This document shows, in pieces, positions 40,575 through 46,008 of a stretch of 46,008 nt of DNA (position 1 is its first letter; the number at the start of each line of letters is the position of its first letter). Source of the DNA: Clostridium sartagoforme AAU1 (GTDB lineage Bacteria > Bacillota > Clostridia > Clostridiales > Clostridiaceae); NCBI RefSeq assembly GCF_000401215.1, contig NZ_ASRV01000149.1:1-46008 (forward strand), read 5' to 3'. Under the pieces are notes generated by a model. That model was not told the origin of the DNA. It did no database searches and saw only the letters and a list, made by a program, of their open reading frames with translations. Position numbers and translations under genes: made by a program.

Positions 40575-40615
40575 AAATAGCCATTTACTAATTATCCTTT
40601 AATAAATGGCTATTT
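40575..40615 (-). promoter_or_regulatory. Hairpin upstream of the MalF-type permease
   Basis: A perfect 13-base inverted repeat (AAATAGCCATTTA at 40575-40587, complement at 40603-40615), 20 bases in front of the permease start on the transcribed strand. It lacks a good T-tail on that side, so partial attenuation or RNA processing is more likely than full termination. Confidence 0.55.
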
Positions 40616-40668
40616 TTTATTATTTATGAATTTATAGACTAATTACCTATTTTTATTAAGTCTGTGAT

Positions 40669-40729
40669 GATAAATATTATATTCTGGTGACTTGGAGCCT
40701 GCGAGGTCTCAAGGAATATAATATTTATC
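40669..40729 (-). promoter_or_regulatory. Long hairpin directly after the binding-protein stop codon
   Basis: A perfect 16-base outer stem (GATAAATATTATATTC at 40669-40684, complement at 40714-40729) with an imperfect inner stem of about ten pairs (CTTGGAGCCT with AGGTCTCAAG). It ends nine bases from the stop codon. Such 3' structures commonly protect the binding-protein mRNA and reduce read-through to the permeases. Confidence 0.65.
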
Positions 40730-40737
40730 TCTTATCC

Positions 40738-42042
40738 TTATTGTGCTACTGCTGATTCAATTTGACCTTGGAAAGTTTTTAATGTTGAATCAATATCTGC
40801 TCCATTAACTATAGCTTGAACAGCTTCAGTCATGATATCTTCTATAGCATAAGTGTGTAAACCATAATTTACTGAAGGTACTTTACCTGTCCAATCTGCA
40901 AAATCTGCAAATATTTCTTGTCCACCAAAGAATTCATTTGGTTTTGAATAATTTGAAGCTTGTGCTGCTTTATTTAGAGTACTAACTAAAGTTATAGAAT
41001 CTGCTAAATCGTTCATTAAATCTGCATTTGAAGCAAATGTTTTTCCTAGGAAATCTTTTGCCATATCTGTATTTCCAACATTTTTAAGAACATACCAACC
41101 TGCTCCTCCTATTGAAGATGCATTAACAGATTTAGAGTTGCTTGCCATTTTAGGGAATGGTGCTATAGCCCATTTTCCACTTTGATCTTCAGCCTTTTTA
41201 ATTGAAGGTCCAATCCAACAACCAGTAACTACTGATGCAACTTCGCCATTATTAAATGCTCCTACAAATTGATCCCAATCTGCTGTTTGCTTTGTTATTC
41301 CTGATTTTACTAATTCATTATATACTTTTATAGAATCCTTTAATGCTTGATTGTCTGCAATTGAAACTTTTCCATCAGCATCTGTGTACCATGCTCCTGC
41401 ACTTTGTAACATCATTCTAATTTGTCCTATATCACTAGGATCTAATGTACACATTGCAACTCCAGTTTTTTCTTTTACAGCCTTACCTATTTCAATGTAT
41501 TTTTCCCAAGTTAAGTTTTCCATATCTTCCTTAGTGTATCCAGCTTTCTCAATTAAATCTGTTCTATAAAAAGTTGCTGCTACTCCACTATCAAAAGGTA
41601 CTCCATATAATTTACCGTCAATATAATTTACACCTGTTTTATATTCTGCAAAGTCATCTTTTTTAGCTACTGATGATAAGTCTGCAAATTCATCCTTGTA
41701 TGCTGTTAAATATCCTTGAATTTTATAATCTTCAATTAATACAACATTAGGAAGTCCTTCATATGATCCTGAGGATAAACTTGTATTTAATTTAGCTACA
41801 ATATCATCTTGAGCCATTGTAACAACTTCAATTTCTGCATCTGGATTTTCTTTCTTGTATATTTCTTTAGCTTTATTTGCTGCTACTATGTTGAAAGCTT
41901 CATCCCATGCCCATATTGTTATTTTCTTGCTTTTGCTGTCTTCGTCCTTCTTGCCTGTGCTTCCACTATTACTCCCACAAGCTACTAGACCTAAACTTAA
42001 CGTTGCTGCCAATAAAATCGATGCTAATTTTTTGATTTTCAT
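40738..42042 (-). CDS. Sugar ABC transporter substrate-binding lipoprotein
   Basis: 434 residues with a lipoprotein signal: a basic start, hydrophobic core and lipobox LVACG (Cys22). The mature part begins with a Ser/Gly-rich linker and ITIWAWDEAFNIVAANKAKE, followed by features of the family-1 solute-binding proteins. First gene of the uptake operon. GGAGGGG precedes the ATG at 42042. By context it binds a beta-galactoside or other oligosaccharide on the outer face of the membrane. Control by the YesN-type regulator and by CcpA is suggested by two cre-like sites upstream. Confidence 0.93.
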   Translation of the reverse strand: MKIKKLASILLAATLSLGLVACGSNSGSTGKKDEDSKSKKITIWAWDEAFNIVAANKAKEIYKKENPDAEIEVVTMAQDDIVAKLNTSLSSGSYEGLPNVVLIEDYKIQGYLTAYKDEFADLSSVAKKDDFAEYKTGVNYIDGKLYGVPFDSGVAATFYRTDLIEKAGYTKEDMENLTWEKYIEIGKAVKEKTGVAMCTLDPSDIGQIRMMLQSAGAWYTDADGKVSIADNQALKDSIKVYNELVKSGITKQTADWDQFVGAFNNGEVASVVTGCWIGPSIKKAEDQSGKWAIAPFPKMASNSKSVNASSIGGAGWYVLKNVGNTDMAKDFLGKTFASNADLMNDLADSITLVSTLNKAAQASNYSKPNEFFGGQEIFADFADWTGKVPSVNYGLHTYAIEDIMTEAVQAIVNGADIDSTLKTFQGQIESAVAQ

Positions 42043-42167
42043 TTAAACCCCTCCATATTAAATTACATGTATAATATTTTATTAGTATTTAACCTCTAAC
42101 ATATATAGCTTACATTTATATAAACTTCTTCTTAAATCAATGCAAACACTTATATGTTACTTTACTT

Positions 42168-42181
42168 TGTAATGCTTTACA
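42168..42181. promoter_or_regulatory. Cre-like dyad upstream of the sugar operon
   Basis: TGTAATGCTTTACA, an almost symmetric site (arms TGTAA and TTACA) about 125 bases before the binding-protein start. It resembles the CcpA-binding cre consensus except that the central CG is GC. Tentative. Confidence 0.35.
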
Positions 42182-42338
42182 CTCTACATATTTATATTAT
42201 CACATGATCCTTAATTTAATTTAGAAATATCTTTATGTAAGTTTTTAATATTTTTAGATTTCCTTTTTAAAATAACTGAAATATTACGTAAAGCTTGGAC
42301 TTTTTTAATAAAATTGGATTTTTTTAGCTTTAATTTAC

Positions 42339-42363
42339 TACCTCTGAGGTCCAAAAATTCAGA
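42339..42363. repeat. Degenerate single arm of the palindromic element upstream of the sugar operon
   Basis: CCTCTGAGGTCCAAAAATTC, matching the arm CCCCTGAGGTCC-AAAAT of the other copies with one change. It is adjacent to the cre-like site at 42369-42383 in the gap between the binding-protein and MFS genes. Confidence 0.6.
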
Positions 42364-42368
42364 AATAA

Positions 42369-42383
42369 GTAAAAGCGCTTTAC
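42369..42383. promoter_or_regulatory. Candidate cre (CcpA) site
   Basis: GTAAAAGCGCTTTAC, with the AAAGCGCTTT core of cre sites. It lies in the divergent gap, 327 bases from the sugar operon start and 64 bases upstream of the -10 of the MFS leader. It fits catabolite repression, though which promoter it serves is unclear. Confidence 0.55.
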
Positions 42384-42446
42384 AAATCCATTAAAATAAA
42401 TTATCCTATAAGAGAATTTTAGACATTAACTTTACTTTGAGGTAAC

Positions 42447-42452
42447 TATAAT
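42447..42452 (+). promoter_or_regulatory. -10 box of the MFS leader promoter
   Basis: TATAAT 48 bases upstream of the leader peptide ATG. A convincing -35 is not seen; ACATTA around 42423-42428 is the best match. It would give a transcript starting near 42459. Confidence 0.4.
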
Positions 42453-42494
42453 TCTTCAGAGTATTTTTATGCCTAATTTTAAGGAGGATTAAAT

Positions 42495-42527
42495 ATGATA
42501 GTTGGATCTTTAAAATTAAGAAGATAG
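42495..42527 (+). CDS. Leader peptide of the Mef-like transporter
   Basis: A ten-codon ORF reading MIVGSLKLRR, with a perfect AAGGAGG ribosome binding site at 42481-42487, eight bases upstream. It contains K-L-R, the +x+ motif known from macrolide-dependent arrest peptides such as those before erm(D) (MTHSMRLR) and mef(A) (MTASMKLRF). The 3' end of the ORF forms part of a hairpin, and the transporter gene starts 93 bases downstream. The reading frame and ribosome binding site are seen; arrest by a drug is an inference from the motif and the neighbour. Confidence 0.6.
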   Translation: MIVGSLKLRR

Positions 42528-42570
42528 TGCACAGATTGTGACTATCATTAAGTAAAGTCATGCTCTGTGC
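42523..42570 (+). promoter_or_regulatory. Alternative hairpins forming a candidate attenuator
   Basis: Hairpin A: GATAGT-CACA (42523-42533) pairs with TGTGACTATC (42537-42546), loop GAT, one bulged G. Hairpin B: GCACAGA (42529-42535) pairs with TCTGTGC (42564-42570), with an inner TGACT/AGTCA stem. They share bases and cannot form together. Hairpin A begins in the last sense codon of the leader peptide, so a stalled ribosome would disturb it. No U-rich terminator tail is evident, so control could be translational or by RNA stability. Confidence 0.55.
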
Positions 42571-42620
42571 TATTAAACTAATTTGAAATAAAATTTAATA
42601 GTATTAAGGAGATTTGACTT

Positions 42621-43853
42621 ATGGAAAAGAAATTAAAAAATAATGAAATTAACAATTGGAAAAAAGTATTTTATATAATATCAGCCGGACAATTTTTTTC
42701 TATTATAGGAAGCAGTATGGTTCAATTTGCTATAGTTTGGTGGTTAACAATGGAAACAAACTCTGCAATTGTTTTAACCATTGCATCAATGGTTGGTTTT
42801 CTGCCTCAAGCAATTTTAGGACCTTTTGTTGGAGCAATTGTAGATAGAAATAAGCGTAAACTTATTATGATTTATGCTGATATAGCAATTGCAATGGCAA
42901 CATTAATTTTAATAATTGCATTTTTTATTGGCAGAGAATCTTTAAGTATAATTTATATTGTTCTTATTATTAGATCTATAGGCAGTGCATTTCATATGCC
43001 AGCAATGCAAGCATCAATCCCTATGATTGTCCCACAGGAAAATTTATCAGTTGCAGCAAGTGTAACTCAATTTATTCAATCTGCATCTAATATTTTTGGA
43101 CCAGCTTTAGCAGCCTTTATGCTTGGTTTTGTTTCTATTGAATATGTTATGCTTGTAGATATTATTGGAGCTGTAATAGCTTGTATATCAATAACTTTTG
43201 TAAATATACCTAATCCAATAAAAATAGAAGAAACTAAAAATGAAAGCTTTATTACTGAAGTTAAATATGGATTTAAAGAACTAAAAAAACATAAAGCATT
43301 GTTTATATTAACCATAATATTATCAATGGTTGCTGTGATATATATTCCTATAGGATCTTTATTTCCTCTTATTGTAAGTTCGCATTTTAATGGTGGAGCT
43401 GTTGAAGCTGGATTTGCTGAGATTGCTTTTGCAGTTGGAATGCTTATTGGTTCTACATTAATCGGAATTATAGGAGAACGATACAAAAAGGTAAAAATAA
43501 TAGGTTATTCTGTCCTGCTATCAGGTATTGCTTTAACTATATCTGGACTGCTTCCAAGCAATATATTCATAGGATTTCTTGTTATGTCAGCCCTAATAGG
43601 ATTAAGCGGACCCTTATATAGTGCTTCATTTTATGTATTAATCCAAAGTTCTATTGAACCTAGCATTTTGGGACGAGTTATTGGAATAGTAAATAGTATA
43701 ATGTTATTTGCTACACCTATCGGATTATTAATTGCTGGACCAATGTGCGAAATAATTGGAGTAGATAAGTGGTTTTTATTATCAGGAGTATTAACTAGTC
43801 TAATTTCTGTAGTAAGCATTTTTAACTCATCTATAAATACTTTTAAGTTATAA
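42621..43853 (+). CDS. MFS efflux transporter, Mef(A)-like
   Basis: 410 residues with 12 membrane helices. It aligns by eye with Mef(A): NNWKKVFYIISAGQFFSIIG, SAIVLTIASMVGFLPQAILG, IVLIIRSIGSAFHMPAMQA, the VDRNKRKLIMIYAD loop between helices 2 and 3, SSHFNGGAVE and DKWFLLSGVLTS. Mef pumps export 14- and 15-membered macrolides, usually with the ABC-F protein Mel/Msr(D); no such partner is present here. AAGGAG lies nine bases before the ATG. Its leader peptide and hairpins suggest inducible expression. Macrolide export by this protein is a hypothesis; relatives in clostridia are often of unknown substrate. Confidence 0.85.
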   Translation: MEKKLKNNEINNWKKVFYIISAGQFFSIIGSSMVQFAIVWWLTMETNSAIVLTIASMVGFLPQAILGPFVGAIVDRNKRKLIMIYADIAIAMATLILIIAFFIGRESLSIIYIVLIIRSIGSAFHMPAMQASIPMIVPQENLSVAASVTQFIQSASNIFGPALAAFMLGFVSIEYVMLVDIIGAVIACISITFVNIPNPIKIEETKNESFITEVKYGFKELKKHKALFILTIILSMVAVIYIPIGSLFPLIVSSHFNGGAVEAGFAEIAFAVGMLIGSTLIGIIGERYKKVKIIGYSVLLSGIALTISGLLPSNIFIGFLVMSALIGLSGPLYSASFYVLIQSSIEPSILGRVIGIVNSIMLFATPIGLLIAGPMCEIIGVDKWFLLSGVLTSLISVVSIFNSSINTFKL

Positions 43854-43889
43854 AAGTTTTATGAAAATAAGCTTTATAAGCAAATATAT

Positions 43890-43916
43890 AAGAGAGCTCT
43901 TAGATGGAGCTCTCTT
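43890..43916. terminator. Bidirectional terminator between the MFS and HDOD genes
   Basis: A perfect 10-base stem (AAGAGAGCTC at 43890-43899, complement at 43907-43916), followed by TTAATTTT on the plus strand. It lies between converging genes, five bases from the HDOD stop codon. Confidence 0.8.
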
Positions 43917-43920
43917 AATT

Positions 43921-44793
43921 TTATTGCTGAAATAAATTGAAATTAAGTTGTTTATTTGCTTCTTCAACCTTCATTGGTAATACTTTAGTTATTTCTTCAA
44001 TATCTTCTTCAGTTATTCCCATCTGCTTCATAACACTTTTATTTAATACATATTTAGTATTCAAACATAATAGTCTTTCATAATATAAAGAACTAATTGA
44101 ATCTGCTATGCAAAGAATATAAACTTCTTCTTTATAATTTTTAGCCATTAAAGGTGTATGATGATGTGATACAATTTCTTTAATATCTTCAGGTAGTCCC
44201 CATCTTTCACATTGCCATTGCCCAAATTGCTCATGTGTAGCTCCCTTCATTACTAATCTTTCTGCTATTATTTGATGAATTCCCTTTTGTTGCGCTATTA
44301 CAACTTCATCAACTATATGTGGAACACATATATCAAGTAATGCTACTCCTAAATCATGAATCAATCCATAAGCAAAATATTTATATTTATCTTTTTTACC
44401 TATCTTTTCAGCCAATAATGTAGCTGAAATTGAAGTACCTAGACAATGTTTCCAATACTTTCCCCTATTTAGCTCCTTTGATCTTCCCATCTCATTAGGA
44501 ATTAAATACTTTATTAAATATGCTATTATTAACCTTTCAACAGTCTCCATTCCTAAATATACTATTGCATCTGATAAAGACTCTATTTTTCTTGCTAATC
44601 TAAAATACCCAGAATTGACATTGCTTAATAATGATTCTCTAAGATTACCACAACTTGCTATTTTCTCCGCAAGATCTTCTATGTTTATGGTATCATAATC
44701 ACTAATCATATTTATTATATTAGTTATTTCACTACTCATTACTGGTAATCTGTCAGACTTCTCAATGATATCAATAATCTCTAAACCATTCAT
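43921..44793 (-). CDS. HDOD domain protein
   Basis: 290 residues, a single HDOD domain with an appended C-terminal segment. Seen are LPVMSSEITNIINMISDYDT and IASCGNLRESLLSNVNSGYF at the N-terminus, LIHDLGVALLD (HD) and ATHEQFGQWQCERWGLPEDI, ending with VSHHHTP. HDOD proteins are linked to signalling and stress or biofilm control, generally without shown hydrolase activity. GGAGGAATC selects the ATG at 44793; a TTG five codons earlier overlaps the site. It is transcribed alone. Role unknown. Confidence 0.88.
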   Translation of the reverse strand: MNGLEIIDIIEKSDRLPVMSSEITNIINMISDYDTINIEDLAEKIASCGNLRESLLSNVNSGYFRLARKIESLSDAIVYLGMETVERLIIAYLIKYLIPNEMGRSKELNRGKYWKHCLGTSISATLLAEKIGKKDKYKYFAYGLIHDLGVALLDICVPHIVDEVVIAQQKGIHQIIAERLVMKGATHEQFGQWQCERWGLPEDIKEIVSHHHTPLMAKNYKEEVYILCIADSISSLYYERLLCLNTKYVLNKSVMKQMGITEEDIEEITKVLPMKVEEANKQLNFNLFQQ

Positions 44794-44912
44794 ATTTGAT
44801 TCCTCCAATACACTCTCATTTTCCCCATATTTAAACCATCTTTTATTAGATTTATCGATTATTATATCAATAACTTAAACTATAAATAAAATCTTCATTT
44901 ATATATTTACTA

Positions 44913-45326
44913 TCATTTCTTACTATTTTCTACTGCTGCTACTGCTTCAATTTCTACCAATTGATTTGCATATCCTAATACTGTAACTCCAGATAAAGTG
45001 CTTGGAACATCATGATTACCAAACTCTTTTCTTATTGCATCCCATGCAGTTACCAAATCTGCTTGATTTTGGGATGCTACAATAACTCTAGTATATACAA
45101 CATCTTCTAAATTGGCACCACAGTCTTTCAGTGCTTCTTTCAAATTTTCTACACAGAGTTTTGCCTGAAGCTCATAATCATTCAAATGAGGTACTTCCCC
45201 ATCTCTATTAATAGGGCATGACCCCGCTAAAAATAATATGTCCATTCCTGAAGGGATACGTCCAGCATAAGCATAATCTACTGAAGCTAAATTATTAGAA
45301 TGAATTAATGATATTTTTTTATTCAT
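44913..45326 (-). CDS. Rid (YjgF/YER057c) family protein lacking the catalytic Arg
   Basis: 137 residues with the Rid fold signatures LFLAGSCPINRDGEV, LKDCGANLEDVVYTRVI and LVEIEAVAAV. In RidA the segment before the last strand reads P-A-R-S/T, and the Arg binds the enamine/imine substrate; here the aligned stretch is VPSTLSGVTVLGYANQLVEI, with Thr at that position. It therefore probably belongs to another Rid subfamily and may not hydrolyse 2-aminoacrylate. AGGAG-like AAAGGAGAG lies before the ATG. Single gene, with no obvious functional neighbour. Confidence 0.88.
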   Translation of the reverse strand: MNKKISLIHSNNLASVDYAYAGRIPSGMDILFLAGSCPINRDGEVPHLNDYELQAKLCVENLKEALKDCGANLEDVVYTRVIVASQNQADLVTAWDAIRKEFGNHDVPSTLSGVTVLGYANQLVEIEAVAAVENSKK

Positions 45327-45471
45327 TTTTACTCTCTCCTTTTATTGTAATCTTTACAAAAAAATCTACAAATTCATTTTTAAAATGAATTTCATCTTCA
45401 ATATAATTCTAAAGCTTCTATATTTTTTTAGAAAGAGATTAATCATTTCTATATCATTTTTTACATAAAAA

Positions 45472-45495
45472 CTACCACCCATAAAAGAGTGGTAG
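45472..45495 (-). terminator. Terminator after the CD3324-like gene
   Basis: CTACCAC (45472-45478) pairs with GTGGTAG (45489-45495), and the minus strand continues with TTTTTATG. It lies seven bases beyond the stop codon of the gene at 45503-45772. Confidence 0.75.
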
Positions 45496-45502
45496 CTTTA
45501 AC

Positions 45503-45772
45503 CTATTTATTCTTTTTATATACAATTTTCTTAATACTACTATCTGAAAGGAAGAATTCTTCAGCTAAATTGCTAATTGATTTTCCACCTATATATTGCT
45601 TTAATATCTTTGCATTTCTAGCTTTTATATAATCTCTACTTTTAGATTTTTCACCCCATCTTTTTTTCTTTTCAGGAGGGGAAGGGACATATATATATTG
45701 CCCTTGAATATACTTTTGAATTTCTTTAACTAAATCATCTGGTAGTATTCTATCACTTCTTACATATTTCAT
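45503..45772 (-). CDS. CD3324-family small DNA-binding protein
   Basis: 89 residues. The N-terminus (RSDRILPDDLVKEIQKYIQG then QYIYVPSPP) and RWGEKSKSRDYIKARN match CD3324-family proteins, and the C-terminal helix-turn-helix (ISNLAEEFFLSDSSIKKIVY) resembles the recognition part of Mor-type activators. It is probably a transcription regulator of unknown target. I place the start at the ATG 45772 because AAGGAAG lies about eight bases upstream; a GTG three codons earlier is also possible. Own terminator. Confidence 0.85.
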   Translation of the reverse strand: MKYVRSDRILPDDLVKEIQKYIQGQYIYVPSPPEKKKRWGEKSKSRDYIKARNAKILKQYIGGKSISNLAEEFFLSDSSIKKIVYKKNK

Positions 45773-45833
45773 AAAGCTCACTTCCTTAAAACTATTATTT
45801 AATTAAGGAAACAAAGCCTGTAGATATATTAAT

Positions 45834-45950
45834 TTATTTATTGAAAGCGACTAAATATTTATCTCTGTGCAAATTGTCGCCCAAGCTCATACATACAGAC
45901 TTTGCACAGAGTATTTTAAGCATTTTTCTATCCATGAGATTAATATTCAT
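45834..45950 (-). CDS. Possible 38-residue ORF containing an 11-base inverted repeat
   Basis: Starts MNINLMDRKMLKILCAKSVC and ends DKYLVAFNK; GGAGTG lies about ten bases before the ATG at 45950. Residues resemble no family I know. An unusually good inverted repeat (CTCTGTGCAAA at 45863-45873, TTTGCACAGAG at 45901-45911, 27-base loop) lies within the ORF, so this stretch may be a structured RNA or leader of the CD3324-like gene, 61 bases downstream, and not a coding gene. Confidence 0.3.
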   Translation of the reverse strand: MNINLMDRKMLKILCAKSVCMSLGDNLHRDKYLVAFNK

Positions 45951-46008
45951 GATATCACACTCCATATTTCTACTAAATTAATTAAATTATTTTAAACCGT
46001 GTATCTTC

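Noticed and set aside
38811-42042. Missing ATPase as a sign of a broken importer
   Set aside because: Many clostridial and bacillar sugar importers of this family use a shared ATPase encoded elsewhere, so absence here is normal.
43076-43819. Minus-strand open frames opposite the MFS gene
   Set aside because: They are antisense to membrane helices of the Mef-like protein, without starts supported by ribosome binding sites.

Overview
The window is very AT-rich with tightly packed genes, strong GGAGG-type ribosome binding sites and occasional GTG/TTG starts. It carries cell-wall-binding repeat 2 (CWB2) domains, a YesMN-type two-component system and a CD3324-family regulator. This suggests a Clostridium sensu stricto or close relative; species cannot be fixed from the sequence alone. 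I see no rRNA, tRNA, CRISPR array, integrase or transposase.

Layout. (1) 42-14947, minus strand: one long surface-polysaccharide operon. In transcription order it holds an initiating sugar-phosphate transferase, manC, three glycosyltransferases, a Wzy-like polymerase, rfbA-C-D-B (dTDP-L-rhamnose), another glycosyltransferase, a TagB-like glycerophosphotransferase (broken), a Wzx flippase, tagD and an O-acyltransferase. This fits a Wzx/Wzy-built, rhamnose-containing polymer with glycerol-phosphate and acyl decoration. (2) 15378-22359: surface genes. These are a secreted M6 metalloprotease with three CWB2 repeats, an LCP (LytR-CpsA-Psr) ligase, a small orphan, a GtrB-like glycosyltransferase (frameshifted) with GtrA, and a convergent multi-pass GT-C-like protein. 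(3) 22451-32024, minus strand: a complete Gram-positive version of the uncharacterised E. coli yhf cluster, in the order yhfZ-yhfY-yhfU-yhfT-php-yhfS-yhfX-yhfW plus an amidase. A matching pair of dyads marks its promoter and first junction. (4) 32180-42042, minus strand: a sugar ABC importer (binding protein and two permeases), a LacZ-family beta-galactosidase and a YesN/YesM-type regulator/kinase pair, with the kinase frameshifted. (5) 42447-43853, plus strand: a Mef(A)-like MFS transporter preceded by a ten-codon leader peptide and mutually exclusive hairpins. (6) 43921-45950, minus strand: an HDOD protein, a Rid-family protein, a CD3324-type DNA-binding protein and a possible 38-residue ORF.

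Three signals stand out. First, at least nine single-base homopolymer length changes break or shift six genes (acyltransferase, tagB, sugar transferase, gtrB-like, GT-C-like, kinase). In every case a one-base change restores a family-like protein, so either the assembly has homopolymer errors or these tracts vary biologically. Second, an interspersed palindromic element built on TTTTTGGACCYCAGGGG occurs six times between 23.7 and 42.4 kb and nowhere else that I saw. It mostly sits at stop codons, once lies inside lacZ and once supplies the amidase ribosome binding site. Third, the yhf operon with its added amidase is the best candidate for an undescribed metabolic system, and the Mef-like leader is the best candidate for an undescribed regulatory one.
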